A DNA stretch of 64,000 bases from Aedes albopictus (GCF_035046485.1 NC_085138.1:430701265-430765264), one strand, 5' to 3'; shown: positions 20,830 through 34,099, counted from the stretch's first letter. Numbers and translations: made by a program. Notes: generated by a model not told the origin, from the letters alone.

Positions 20830-21570
20830 TTATTCTTGTAATGATTTTTTTAACTAGAAACTATATACATACATTTTATGCTTGCCACCCAACGCTCTCC
20901 TTCTACGCATAATAACAATCAAGCGCATAATTGTTCATAATGCAACTCATTTCGGTTCATAATGAATCAAATGCAATTATTTGATCCACAGCCGGTGTTT
21001 CCACGGTAAGATTTTGGGAAACGATGACGGTTTGGTTTGCTTGATTTAACATTTAACCGTATGTATCGTTAAAAATGTTATATGTATGCAACTCGTATCA
21101 ACACTCGATTTTCACAGCTCTCATCATATTCATTAAACTCGGAAAGTCGCGATGTATAATTGTGCTACTCGTGCTTTAAAAAGCATAATTTTTCAACACG
21201 TTGCATGAATTGTTATATATCTAGGCTGCATTTCAAGAAAATACGCGTAATATATAAATTTGATCAACCGTTGAATCTGAATTATAGAGTGATGTTGCGC
21301 TATCCTAAGCTAGCCTAGATAGGACCGTAACAGTTTTGTCAAAAATAACTAAATTCAGACCGAATTCGATCCGGAAACGAGATCTGAGTCAAGTACAAGA
21401 CACTGAAGACGACCTTACAGTTGAGGTCGAAATACGTATCTGTCAAAAGATGCAAATTCTTAGTGGAATTCAAAGGAACACTACTTAACGCGATTTTCTT
21501 TTTATTTACAGATATTCCCCTAACAAGCCCAGGTTAATCATCATCGTTACATATATGTAAAATATATGTT
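20830..21570. other. Unassigned AT-rich DNA
   Basis: No ORF, tandem repeat or element end recognised. Confidence 0.4.
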
Positions 21571-21639
21571 ACCGTCGTGCGGGGCTTCTTTTTACACTTT
21601 TTCATGGTTTTTGAACTTTATGACATTATAACTGAACTA

Positions 21640-24340
21640 GTCTTTAGGCTTAGTCTTATAATCGCTATAAGTATCACCAGAGGCATTCCTGAAAGTATCC
21701 CAGCAAGAATGTCAAGAAAAATCCATAGAGGTTTTCCTGCAGGTATCACAGTAAAACTTTCTGAAGAAGTCCTAGCAGGCATACCTGAAAGAACCATAAT
21801 AGGAATCGCTTGCGGAATCCCAGCTGGAGCTCCAGGAGGAATTCCATGGGATTTTTTTTGTGATATCCCAGGATAATGTTTGTGTAATAATTTCTCGAGG
21901 AAATATCAAAGCAGCTTCTGAAATAATCGTAGAAAGATTGCCTTGAATCATCTCACAAGTTTTCGAAGGAACCTCAGGTGAAATTATAAGAAGAAACCCT
22001 AGATGATTTCCGAGAGGTATTGCAGTACAATTTTTTGGATGAGTCCTGGGTGGAATTGTTTGAAAAAAAAAACATTGGTTTGAGGAATCCAGCAGGAACT
22101 TTTTCAGGAAGGCCAATAGGAGCTCCTGGAGGAATTCCTTGAGAAATTTATGAGGGAATCTTTGGATAAAATTTCTTGGACAAAAATACCTAGAGGAATC
22201 TCCTGAAGTTCGGAAGAATCTTAGGAAAAATCTCTGAAGGAACTCTAAGAAGGATTCTGGGATTTATGATTGTTTAAATTTCAGCACAAGTTTTAGGAGG
22301 AATTGCTGACTTTCTAAAGAAACCCCATCAAGAATTCCAGGAGAAATTCAAAGAAAAATTCCTAGAAAAAAATATCTGGATATCTAGAGAAGTCCCTGGA
22401 AGAACCGGTAGAGGTATTCTGGAGGAACTCATAGAGAACGCCCTGAAGAAATCACAGGAGGAAATGCTGAAAAAATCTCACGAAGATTTCGCAGAAGTAA
22501 TCCAGCAAGAATGCCTGGATAAAATCCTATAGGAATCACTAGAAGAGCTCTTGGAGGTACCATAGTTAAAATTTCTGAGACAGGAGTTGTTGGAAGAACC
22601 ACAGGAGAAGTTATTTGAGGAATCTTTAGAGGAAGGTCATGAGGAATTTCTGGAAAAGTCTTTGGATAAAATCTCTGGAGGAATTCCTGGATGATTCGTT
22701 GGAGAAATCCCTGGAAGAACAACCGAAGAAATTACGGCAAGAATTCCAGGAGGGTTGCCAGGCAGGATCCCAGCAAAAAAGCTATGAGAAAGCTCTAGAA
22801 GAATCCCTAGCAGATTTTTTGAAGTTTCACAGTTAGAATTTCTGGAGGAGTCCTAGCAAGAATAGTTGGAAGAACTGCAGGAAGAATTTGTTGATGAATT
22901 CCAGCTGAAATTTCTGGAGGAAGGTCACGAGGAGCTCCTGGAGGAATCCCATGGGAAATCAGTGAAGGAATCACGCGATAAAAGAAATCACTAGAGAAAT
23001 TCTAGAAGAACTCCTGAAGGCACAAATGAAGACAAGAACTCCTAGGAGGATTTGTTGGCAGATCCACAGTTGCAACTGCTTAAGAGATGCCAGCTGGAAT
23101 TCCTGAATAAAATCTCTGAAGACGTTCCCGGAACAATCACCGAAAGAACTTCTGGAAAAGCTTAGATTATATCCCAGGATTCCCCCACAAATTTCTCATG
23201 GCAATCCTCCAGGAGCTGCTCTTGGCTTTCCTGAAAGAGTTCCAGCTGGGTTCGTCAAAGCGATTCCTGCTGTGGTTCTTTCAGCAATTTCTCCCAGGAC
23301 TCATCCAGAAATTCTTACTGTAATACCTAATTCTTCTAGGGTTTCTTCTTATAATTTCTTCTGGGGTTTCTTCAAAAACTCTTGAGATGATTCAAGGCAA
23401 TCTTTCTACGTTTCTTTCAGAAGTTCCTTTGGTGTTTCCTCGAGTAATTACTCCAGAAACTTTATCCTGGGATTGCTCCGGAAATTTCCCATGGAATCTG
23501 TCCTGGAGCTCCAGCAGGGATTCAACATGCGATTCCCACTGTGTTTCTTTCAGGAATACCCCCTTTGACTCCTCCAGAAAGTTTTATTGTGATACCTGCA
23601 GGAAAGCCTCTATGGATTTCTCTTGACATTCTTGCTGGGGTTCTTTCGAGTAGTCTTCCTAGGATACTTCCAGAAATGCCTCTGGTGATACTTCTAGTGA
23701 TTTTTCTAAAGATTAGTAGGTATTACTAGAGAATTCTCTTTTGGAATCCCATAACGATTGCTTGGAGGAATCCTAAAAGATGTTCTTTGAATAAATACCA
23801 AGAGGAATGCCTAGAGAAATCCCTGGAATAATCTTTAGAAGTATTCTGGAGAAATCCGTGAAAGAGTCCCTGAAGGAATTGCAGGCAATCAATTCTTAGA
23901 GGTAGGCTGAAACTAGTTCTTGGAGTAATCCCATGAGGTATTTCTCGAGAAATCCTAGGCCAAAATCTCTGAAGGATTTCCTTGAGGAATCGCCGGAGAA
24001 ACTTCTGGAAGAATCTCAAGAAGATTGTCTTGAATAACCTCACCAAGAATTCATGAAAAAAAAACCAATATAAATCTCGAGAGAAATCCCTAGTAGAATT
24101 GCGGGAGGTATCATAGTTGAAATTTCTAGAATAATCCTAGGAGGGATTGCTGGAGGAATCTATGCAAAAATGTCTGGTGAAACTTCAGGGATGCCTGAAA
24201 ACCCCAAGAGAAGCATATTGAAGAAATATCGGGAGGAATCCATAAAGGAATACCTAGAGAATTCACTGGAAGAATCGATAGAGGTATTCCTTGAAAATCT
24301 CATGGAGAAGGCCTTGAAGAAATACCAGGAGGAAGTATTT
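21640..24340. repeat. Minisatellite of 12-bp type (GGAATTCCTGGA) with a large internal inverted duplication
   Basis: Units vary around GGAATTCCTGGA and GAAGAAATCCCTGGA. The segment 21640-22160 recurs in reverse complement at 23165-23720 with point and small indel differences. Recognisable pairs include AGGGTTTCTTCTTATAATTTC, GAGATGATTCAAGGCAATC and GTGATACCTGCAGGAAA. Many short ORFs on both strands (GIPxGIP or LEEFLEE patterns) come from the repeat, not from genes. Confidence 0.8.
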
Positions 24341-24930
24341 TGGATAACACAAAAACAGCTCAGAATGATGTATCTTCAGAAACCACGAATTTCGAGGTGT
24401 CGCATGATACTGTTTCGTCCACATTCGAAAAATGGAACCCGGAACCGCTAGAATCATTTCCCGGTAATCAGTTTGTCGGTTCCAAAATGGCCAGAAGTAT
24501 TCCATACAACGCAAAACATAATGGTGTATTTTGAAAACCGCGATGTTCGAAATTCCAAATGACAGTATTGCACCATTTCCAAATGTATTCTAAATGACCA
24601 ATCATCGTAATGATATTCTATAACTTTCAAAATCATGAAGTTTGAGGTGTCGCATGATGGTATTGAATCATATTCAAAAACTGACCCCGGAACCGGTTCC
24701 CCGGAACATCCGTAAAACTGGTTCCGAGGCACTTAGTGACCGGTATGGACTTCCAGACATATGTTTCTATCACTCTAGTTCATTTTGGTCTAAAAACTAA
24801 ACTGTTCTCATATCGAATATTTACTTTATCCAATATGGCCAATTCCAATGACCCATTTTGGTTCCGGAATAACTCCGGAACCAGGTGGCCATTCCAAAAA
24901 TCCCTAAACTAGAAGAATATCCGCTTCTTG
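24341..24930. repeat. CCGGAACC-rich dispersed repeat
   Basis: Repeated GGAACCGGTTCC/CCGGAACC blocks and two GAGGTGTCGCATGATG(G)TA phrases (24393, 24643), so part of it is a diverged direct repeat of about 250 bp. No ORF. Confidence 0.5.
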
Positions 24931-25004
24931 TGTCAAAATTTGGTTGAAAAATAAAATAAAACATAAAAGTTATAGCGAAAAGAGTGTTTTTTCGTACTCT
25001 CGTT

Positions 25005-25017
25005 GGGGGGGGGGGGG
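25005..25017 (+). repeat. Homopolymer G13
   Basis: Thirteen Gs in a row just left of the hAT-like element. Confidence 0.95.
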
Positions 25018-25037
25018 TGGTAACGGAAGGGTTAATC

Positions 25038-26756
25038 CAGTGCTTCCCAAACTATGCACCGCGGCACCCTGGTGCACCGTGAACATTTCTCAGGTGCGCC
25101 GCAGGCTCTATGGCCAAAACACAAAGAACAAACTCTTATTATTGAAGTCAGAATATATTGTTAGCTGTTTTTGTATTGTTTTGTAAAACTAGTGTTACCT
25201 CAAACCCTTTTTTGTATTCGATACCAATGTTGTGTCTTTTTTGTGGAAGACTTCAAAAGAAACTTATTTAATGGGGTTTCCCTCTTCTGCATTGCCAATT
25301 AAAAAGTAAATATTCCAAAGTCTACGAATGTTTTCCGGAACTTATAATACCCTTTGTTACGGGTATAGATATTTGTTACATTAATAAGACAGAATAATTG
25401 TTTAATATGTTCAAAGTTTATTATTAGTGCGTTTTTTGTGTTACATGTTGAATTTTAACTTGTAAATATTCCCCTTGTAGTTAACATTTATAGGGTTCTG
25501 GTAGAATTCTGGCCCATAAAGTGCGAAAACTTATTTCGATTACCAACAGTCAGGCCATTTCGGTCCGCGATTGAGTACTAGTGACGTAAACTTCTCCCTG
25601 GCACAGACTTCAAGTCATAGAACTCTAGTGATGAAACCCGAAATGGGATGCCCGATTAGGATTAGTTTTCCTAAACAAAACTAAGCTATGAACACAGAAA
25701 CAAATACTGTGAACTAAAAGGCATACTGCCAAATAAACACAAATCCAGGATGACTGATAGTCCCAAACCAATAAATGAAACCTCGTCATCCTGTGATCGG
25801 AAGAAGTTATCCATCTGGATAACAGGGCACATATATGTTTTGTGTCGTGTTGCGTCAATTTGTGATGTCTGTATATTGTGCATTTGTAAGGTTCTACGTA
25901 TATCGCGATATGTTGATCCTTTGTAATAATAAATTTTCTTTTATTTTTGCAACACCTCATGAAACATTTGGTTTTTTTTATAAAAATTTTATATTCATGG
26001 AATTTTGAAAATTTTCGAAAAAACTCTCAAATTGTTGGACTTTTTATGATTCGGCTTAGTTCCGATTTTATCAATAGCTTATAATTTAAATTAGATATTT
26101 CAAGAAACTGTTTTGTAGTTTTTTTTTCCATAATACTGTCATATATAATTACTGCCAATCTTCAAGTCTTCGTGCTGTCTCAAACGTTTCGGGACGACAT
26201 TTTTACTTACATCACTATCATAACTTGTAAGTTTGTCTCTGTGATTGAGATTTCCTCCTATAGACTGATTTAGCTTATTATCGTAAAAAAATCTGCGACA
26301 ATTTATGTGTCAATTTCATGCATGATTCTGAAATGAAACCGCTTCTTTTTTTTAGTTGAGTTGATTTTTTTTAGTTCCGAATGCAAACACATGACCCCTT
26401 ACCGTCACTGTCAGCCGTTCTGACAGCTTCTGAACAATTCATTTTTATATCTATTTTTATATCTACCCTTAAATTTGGTAATCTACGTACTTTATTCAAA
26501 AAATTTAAAAGTTTTGCAATGCAATGCTCACAAATCTAAAATTTGTGTTCAGTTCTGCGAATCTTTAGGTAATTTTACTTTTTCTTTTTAATTATAAAAA
26601 AGCATGACATTGAAGGTTTTTGTACGATTTGTATTTGAAATTTTGAACTGAAGGTGTTGAAATTATAAAAATTCTTTGTAAAAAGTTGTTGGTGCGCCGC
26701 GAAAATTTTGAAAATTTCAAAAGGCGCCGCGGTAGCAAACAGTTTGGGAACCTCTG
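25038..26756. mobile_element. Non-autonomous hAT-like element, 1719 bp
   Basis: The left end CAGTGCTTCCCAAACT and right end AGTTTGGGAACCTCTG are typical hAT-type ends. Flanks GGTTAATC (25030-25037) and CGTTAATC (26757-26764) match at 7 of 8 positions, the size expected of hAT duplications. Subterminal CACCGCGGC and GGCGCCGCGG blocks also mirror each other. The core is AT-rich and has no recognisable transposase. The stretch 25500-25960 differs in composition and may be another insertion. Confidence 0.82.
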
Positions 26757-26764
26757 CGTTAATC

Positions 26765-29135
26765 TGTAAATGGGTTATCTAGTTCAGCAAATTCATTGTT
26801 AAAATTAACTGACAACCGAGGTACCGAACCGAGTCAAATCTGCTGTTGAGAAATTAGTAAAAAGATGGAAATAGTACATCAGAACGCCAGTCAAGTTTTT
26901 ACTTAAACGATGCTCTAGCATTTCTTGAAACTGTATGCAGAGGATATAAGTAACTAAATTAGATGGAATCGATAGGATACAAACTGACTCAGTGGCAATG
27001 ACCATTGGATCAATGGTGCTGAACAAGCATTTCAAATTGTTCTGCGTAGCCATCCAGTGGCTTTTCACGCACCGGATGCCCATCACGATTGCTGGTGAAA
27101 TATTCCCCATATCTGCACCCAAGTAGCCATCCAGAGCGCAAAGGAGGCAAGACCCGATATCAGCATTTTTGCTCGATTCCTTCCCGGTTGCTATAGGAGA
27201 AAGAATCCCCTAACCAGCTGCTTAACATATCTCAACCCGGACAGAATACAAACATTTATTCGATGTAGTTTATGGAAATCCTTTCTCCACCACTTGTTCC
27301 CTCTCCGAACCGGGCCGGGCAACAACGGGTCAGGAATGGTCAAATCACGTCGCATTTCTGCGAAGGAAAAAATCCAACCAGAACGGTTGTCACGTCGGAT
27401 AGATAAAATTTTTACGTGTTGTTTTATGTTGAGCATTTTGTTTTTTATTTCACTTGACAGGCAAACGAGAGCCTGGGACAGTTGAGCTTTTTTTTTTTTG
27501 AAGCTTCAAAGCAAAACTGGTGCAAAAAGGGGTTATAAATAGACGACAAAAATGTTACCATCGAGGAAGAGCTATTCCATCCAGCAAACAGACAGCGTGG
27601 CGGCCGGTGTAAACAGAGTGTGCGCCGTAACGGAAATCTAATTAACATCAGCCAAATGTGTTTGTTCGCTAGCTAGCTAGCAGCCGAGCGAGATGTAACT
27701 GTAACAGGGGATGCTTCCTGGGTGCTGTGGCACGAGATGCTGGTAACGGGCATATTTTATTAGGATGGAAAAGGAGATATCTCAGGGCAGACATGCGTAA
27801 GACTTGAATTTTAAAGAGTTAAAATACCTTGGAAGTAAATTATTGGGGTATTTCGGAACCGTATCTTGAAGTATTAATCAATTATTGTCAATAATTTTCT
27901 TAGATTTTAAAGTAGGTTTTTATAACGTATCAATGGACCACCTGTCTTGAACACGCTACACAACATTCTGCAATCTTGCAACTGGCAGTGAAATGCCTCA
28001 TCTATCGATGCAATGGTGGTGATATGGATTTTCATCAGACTCACCGACGACGACGACGACGGGTTACTTCTTCTGATACGTCAATAACTATGCCACGCTG
28101 GATACCATCTGATTCAGGCGCAAAACCGATGCACGTTCGGACACCGGATGGCACTAGGGTTTTAATAGGTGTGTACAGGAAGGTAAATTGGATATTTCAA
28201 TTACTGTCCCTATTGTTAGCATTGATTGAAAGGAGAAGCTTCCGCACTCACGAGCAGAGCAGCCGTAGTACGTACATATAGTAGTAGCAGCTACACAGAT
28301 CTGTGGTTTGATTGCTGAAGCGGGAATGGGTTTGGCAGCCATCATCATGTCGAATGGATGGTAGAGATTCTGGTCCAACGAGCAGATGCAGCCAGCTCCG
28401 GTGTGAGAGGGTTTACCTGGCTTTGTCACTAGGTCGGTCGGTTGGTCGATCATTCAGGTGGGCTAAACGATTTGCTCTATCTGAATGTGACGCATGCATC
28501 GATTTGCATCTTGAAACAATGCGGTCTTACAATGGGACGTGCCCCGTGTGCATATGTGTGTATGTATGTGCATCTGTACAATCTAAATGCTCGTCGACAG
28601 GAACAATCGAAACTAGGCCGTCAGTTGTTTTCTATGTTAATTGAATAATCTGCTGGAGCTTTTCAAAAAGTCAATCCGAGCTTTGGAACTCAGTAGATTA
28701 GCTTATGGTTGAATGTGTCTACAGTTTGTAAGAGAAGGTTTATATTCATTTATTCAATTCAACTTATTTTTTGAATACTATTCAGAATCATTTCTGATAC
28801 ATATTATATTTTAAGGTAATGGTATAATGCTCTGAGAATATATATTGCTGCACATTCGGTGGAAACCTTAAACAAATGTTCAAGAAATGCTCGATTTTTG
28901 AAGATTAAAGAATTACTTGTAGAGCATCAATTTCGGTGTTTTTCTGTGATATTTTTTGACGACAGTTCTGAAAAACATTTCTAGAGAAATTGCAAAAAAA
29001 TGTTTTTTTTTACTTAATCATTTATTTTAGGCTCATGTGCCAACAGGCATAACGAAGCCGTAAATCTTTTACAATTTCATGTTTTTGACTTATAAACTAT
29101 GTTAGTTTAAAGGAACCGTAAAACTCGTGATTTGG
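26765..29135. other. Unassigned DNA between the hAT-like and RTE-like elements
   Basis: No convincing exon. It holds a (CGA)n tract at 28044-28061 and moderately GC-rich patches around 27300-27700 and 28000-28600. Frames there are short and overlapping. Confidence 0.4.
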
Positions 29136-29149
29136 TCGTGGTTTACTTA

Positions 29150-32100
29150 CTTACTTTGAGTCCTGTGCACCCACGGTGTTGCAGAGGGCCGAATTGAAAG
29201 AATTTTATCCTGGGAGATTGTCAGCCATCGCCTTGACCTGTGGCCAGATCAAATTTCTGTCGACTTGCTTGATTTCGTTGTTGAGGCTGCACTAGCATGA
29301 GCCTCTGGATCTGCCTCTGTTGCGATGTCCCGCTGGGTTCCAATCTAACGTTTACTTGCAGATTTCGTTTCCACCCCTGCGTAGAATGTGGCCGACCCAT
29401 CTCCACTTTCGCTCCCGAATTTCTGTCGTTATCGGCTTTTGATGACATCGACGATGGAGCTCTTCGTTGGAGATCCAATTGTGAGGCCACCATGCACGAA
29501 TTATATACCCCAGACATGTATTGATGAAGACCTGCAGCCGTTGAGTGTTCTCCACTGATTCACACCAGGTTTCACTGGCGTATAGGAGCACAAATTCTAC
29601 GTTCGAGTTGAAAATTCGGATTTTGGTGCGTCGACAATCTGGTTGTTTTTCCATACATTTCTTAAACTCGCAAAAGCAGCCCTCGCCTTCTTGATCCGTG
29701 TACCTATGTCGATCTTGGTGCCGCCATCGGCCGCCATTTGGCTACCAAGATTTTGGAAGCTTTCAACATTCTCCACTGATTACCCAGTTACCGTAAAGCT
29801 GGAAGGGTTGACCGTGTTTACATCCAATGATTAGGTCTTGTTGACGTTGATGGTAACACCTGCCGCTGAGGAGCGATTGGCAAGATCATCGAGTTTGCTC
29901 TGCATATCAGAGTGCGGTGAGCTAGGAGAGCGTCAATCGCACCTACCAGGATCTCGTCGATTACGATGAGTAACAGTAGCGGTGATAGTATACATCCTTG
30001 CCTCACTCCAGCAATGACCCGGATGGGATCGGACAAAACACCGTTGTGCAGTACTCTTTCCAGAAAATGCCCTGCACTGTGCTTCAATGAGGCCGATGAT
30101 TTTCTTAGGGAGACTCTTGCGCCTGAGGGCTTCCCACATGTTTTCGTGATTGAGACGGTCGAAAGCTTTTTCGTAATCAATGAACACCAGGTAGAGAGAC
30201 TCTTGGAAATCATTGATTTGCTCCAGGATGATACGGAGCGTGATAATATGGTCCACACAGGATCGTCCGGCATGGAAGCGAGCTGCCGTCGGAGAGTTGC
30301 GTCAATCTTCTTCTGTATCCGGTTTAGGATCACTTTGCAGAGGACTTTGAGAACGATACACAGTAACATGATGCCCGCCAATTATCGCATACAATCAGGT
30401 CAACCTTTTTGGGTACCTTTACTAAGACGCCTTGCATCCAGTCGGCCGGAAATGTCGCGGTTTCCCATATGTTGCAGAATGATTGATGCAGTAGCTTTTC
30501 GGATACTACGGGGTCAGCTTTGAGCATCTCAGCTGATATGCGATCGACCCCAGGGGCCCTGTTCGATTTCATGCTACGGATGGCTGTTGCTATCTCCTGC
30601 ACTGATGGAGCTTCTGTGTTGACACCGGTAATGCGTCGAACCCTCCTCGGCGGATCATGCTGAGGTGTTGATGGCGTGATCGACACTTGTAAAAGGTTTC
30701 TAAAGCGCTCGAACCAGCCATTCAACTGGTCAGCCGGGTCGGTCAGTAACTGTCCAGACGTGTCTTTCACGGACATCTAAGCATTCATCTTAGTCCCACT
30801 AAGGCAACATGAAACATCGTAGAGAAGACGGATGTCGCCGGTGTTTGCGGCTTACTACCCGAGCACAATCTGATAGCAAATTGAAAACTAATTTTGATGT
30901 TGTGATATTGCAAATTTTGATAACTCAGGTTGTTGTCGTTTTGGCCGTTTTAACGGTTAAAACATCAAAAATGAAAGAAGTGAAATGTTCCTGTAACAAC
31001 AAATTGAAAACAGGTCCTGCTATCGATGATAGCAAATTGATAACATTATTATTAGCGCAAGAAAAATGAAAAATCGTAAAATGTAGAGTTTTTCAATTGA
31101 TATCAAATCATAATAGCAAAAGTATAATTGCACTAATGATATATCTCTAGAATTAATTTACATAGTTTACTAAAAAGAGTTAAAACTATTCTAACACAAA
31201 ACATTTTCAATAATTTAAAATGATAGCAAACTGAAAACAAAATTTGAAATCAAATTAAGTGACGATCAACTGATATCAAAATGTGATATCAATTTGTTGT
31301 TGAATACAAAACATGTTTTCAATTTGCTGTAATTATGTTGTTGGACTTTGCTCGGGTAGGCTTCGTCGGCTAGGGAGTCCGCCCACGCTATTTTGTCCCG
31401 TCTACATGAGCGTTTCACTTCCTTCTCGAGAGCCGAATAGTGCTGACGGGCTACGGCTTTGGCTCCTCGTATTTTCGCTCGCTCTATCGTGGCTTTGACG
31501 TTCCTTCGCTCCTCTATCTTCTTCCTGGTATCATCTGTGATCTACTGCTTTCTTCGGGTGCGTAGCTCACCCAAATTATTCTCGCTGGTGGCGATGAAAG
31601 CGTTCTTGATGGCGCTCCATTGATCTTCTACGTTTCCACCTTCTGGAATATCCGCAGCACGGTTCTCTAGCTCCTCGACGAAGGACCTTTTCACCAGTCG
31701 GCGTGTGTTGAACCGACGCTCGATTTTCTCCACCTGTCGATGGATCCTAGCAATGCGCAGTTGGATCTCGCCGAATAGGAGATGATGGTCGGAAGCAATG
31801 TCGGCGCTACGTTTGTTCCGCACATCAAGAAGGCTCCGTCTCCATTTTCGGCTGATGCAGATGTGGTCGATTTGATTTTCCGTGACGATGAAGAATGAGC
31901 GATCCCCCAATCACCATGTAATTGTTGCCACAATGCAGAGCTCTCCGTTTTCGCTCATTTCTCCGAGACCATGGTGTCCCATGACGTGCTCATAGTCCGA
32001 GTTGTTGGAACCAACCGTTGCGTTGAAGTCGCCCATGAGGATCTTGATATCACCTTTCGGAATCTTGTCCACGACACCATTCAGTTGACTGTAAAAAATC

Positions 32101-32480
32101 TCTTTGTCTTGCAATTCGGCAGCATCGGTTGGCGCGTAACATTGGATCATGGTAAGGTTTCGAACCCGTGTTCTGAATCTGGCTACAATTAACCTCACAT
32201 TAACAGGTTTCCACTTCATGAGCTCAGCGTGGGCGTGAGCGCTGAGCAGGAAACCAACTCCACGGTGGCGAGGAGCGTGTTCACCTCGTAGGCCAGAGTA
32301 AAGCAGAATTTGACACGACGCCAATCTGTGTTCTCCAAAGTTCGGCCAACGGACTTCGCTCAGTCCTAGGATCTCAAGCTTCATACGGCATGCCTCATTG
32401 GCTAGTTGTGCCAGTTTACCCTTCTGGGCTAGGGTTAATACATTCCAAGTTCCAATTCTAATTCGTTGTTTCGCGCTAAA
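29150..32480 (-). pseudogene. RTE-like element A polyprotein, endonuclease and RT, broken
   Basis: Upstream of 32384 the frame reads RIGTWNVLTLAQKGKLAQL, the APE start. The 32384-31911 frame has LGLSEVRW (catalytic Glu) and MGDFNATVGSN (GDxN). The 31910-31542 frame has ENQIDHICISRKWRR and ASDHHL (SDH). The RT (30776-29830) shows SNRAPGVDRIS, VFIDYEKAFDR (first Asp) and GVRQGCILSP. The C-terminal part (29654-29352) has LLYASETW and WRWVGHILRRGG. The frame passes from VGAID straight to ALLAHR (about 29940), so the segment that should carry the ADD catalytic pair seems deleted. The protein would have been the element's nicking and copying enzyme. Confidence 0.8.
30858..31356. mobile_element. TA-flanked MITE inside RTE-like element A, 499 bp
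   Basis: TA at 30856-30857 and 31357-31358. The ends are CCCGAGCA / TGCTCGGG. GATAGCAAATTGAAAAC-type phrases recur inside (near 30871, 31033, 31221, 31318 reverse). No ORF. Removing it rejoins the retrotransposon code (ADSLADEA before, TGDIRLLYD after), which confirms the insertion limits. Confidence 0.85.
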
Positions 32481-32859
32481 AGTCGGTCCCGTTGAATCAG
32501 TTTGTAATCTTTAATTTTCGGTTTCTGTAACGTTTTTTTGGGGTTTCGGAAACAGTAAGTTGTTGGCCTAAGGTCCCCTATCCACCGTGGTGAGGCTGCC
32601 ATCTTAGGTATAGCTTCCGCTTCCTCCTTGGTGAACAGACGCTCGGTTCAAACCTCACCTCCTCAATCTAGCTGAAGACAGAAGGACAACAGTGCCCAGG
32701 CTTCACTACCAGCTAAGCACACAACCCTTAGCTGACGGTCTTTGTTCTCGATTGACCCGTGGAAGCATGAGGTAGGAACTTGTGAGGGCTAGAGCTGTGT
32801 TGGACGCTCCTTGCCGACTCACCTTGTGTCTAGCATAGCATATTGTAATGTTTCAAGGG

Positions 32860-33660
32860 AGAACATTAACAATCCCTCGTTAGGATAAGCGGAAGGTGAA
32901 GTGGGTGCTGACTTTCCCCTCCGTTGGTTTTATTGCTGCCGTTAAAGAAAAAAAAATGTCAACCAAATCTCACAAGACAAGCAAGCACAAGTCAACGCAA
33001 CATTCCATCGAGAAGCTCAGAAACGAGAGCCCCAGCCAGCCAGTCTGCCATCCAGCAGTGCGATGTACCGTGCTGCGGTGGAATGTCTTTTTGATGACAC
33101 ATTTCTGCTTCAGTGAGCTGTGGATGTTGTGGAAATGTGACGATATCCTGATTCTCCGTGACTGAGCAGAAGGGCCAACCCACCGACCACCACTGCACAG
33201 CATAAAAAATGAGAGTTTAAAAAATCCGGGATTTACTACCTTGACAAGCGGAAATCAAGTCAAAGTTCACTGTCAGCGGGTTGGAAAAAAATGAACATAA
33301 ACGGTGAGAGCACTGCTCGAGTGGGTTAAATTGGATGGATGGACTTGATAAGCTAAGGGATTTTTAGATGAAGTAAGGTAATTTCACTGGAATTGTAATT
33401 CCTAGCAAGCAATCAGATAATCTGGTTACAAAAAAAATAGTTTAAATAAGTGTGCTCATATCATACCCTATGTACTTTTACAAATTCAAGTACACAAAAA
33501 CATTTCCTACGAGATATTATATTCAACAGCTTAAACATCGCTTTCATCTAGGCCGCAGTTCCTGAACCACAAATAAAAGAAAAAAGTGAATTCGTATTGC
33601 TCCAGATACCTATGTTACATATGTGGAGATGCACTACAACATTTTGCGGTTTCTGCTCCT
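32860..33660. other. Spacer between the two head-to-head RTE-like elements
   Basis: About 0.8 kb with no supported gene or repeat. The exact 5' ends of both elements are unresolved, so part may belong to them. Confidence 0.45.
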
Positions 33661-34099
33661 TTCCTGTGGTGTGGCACAGTCCACATTCCTCATTCTTCCA
33701 CGAGTCAAGTGATGACACAGACCGCCAGCTAGAGTTGTGTGCTTAGCTGATAGTGCAGCCTGGGCACTGTTGTACTTCTGACTTCAGCTAGATTGAGGAG
33801 GTACGATCCGAGTGTCTGTTCACCAAGGAGGTGCGGCTCAAACAGCGTCTGTTCTGGCATCCAGCGGCTGAGTAAGAAACGCTGCACCACGCCCAGCTAG
33901 ATCCAAGGTGGTAGCCCCATCAGCGTGATCGTCCCAGTGTTGGTTGGGACGGTCAACAGAACTGGTCCGATGGCCCTCCGGCGAGACAGGAGTGTTGGCG
34001 TAGGCCCAATAAGCCACTCGTAAAAAATACCCATTGCTAATAACATAGGAGAAAATACGACTCCATACAATCGGCAAAGACCCACGCGGCGAAATAAGG

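Larger units (their letters stand above)
29140..32840 (-). mobile_element. RTE-like non-LTR retrotransposon A, decayed
   Basis: Minus-strand order: 5' leader (32840 to about 32470) homologous to that of element B, then APE, RT and C-terminal region, ending at a short 3' tail of GTAAGTAAGTAA (29142-29153). Tandem short tails are usual in RTE elements. Frameshifts and stops break the ORF, and a 499-bp MITE sits in it at 30858-31356. The clade call rests on the endonuclease-RT layout without RNase H and on the tail; treat RTE as likely rather than certain. Confidence 0.78.

Noticed and set aside
26765..29135. Host exons in the GC-richer interval
   Set aside because: Only short frames without splice-consistent joins or recognisable protein.
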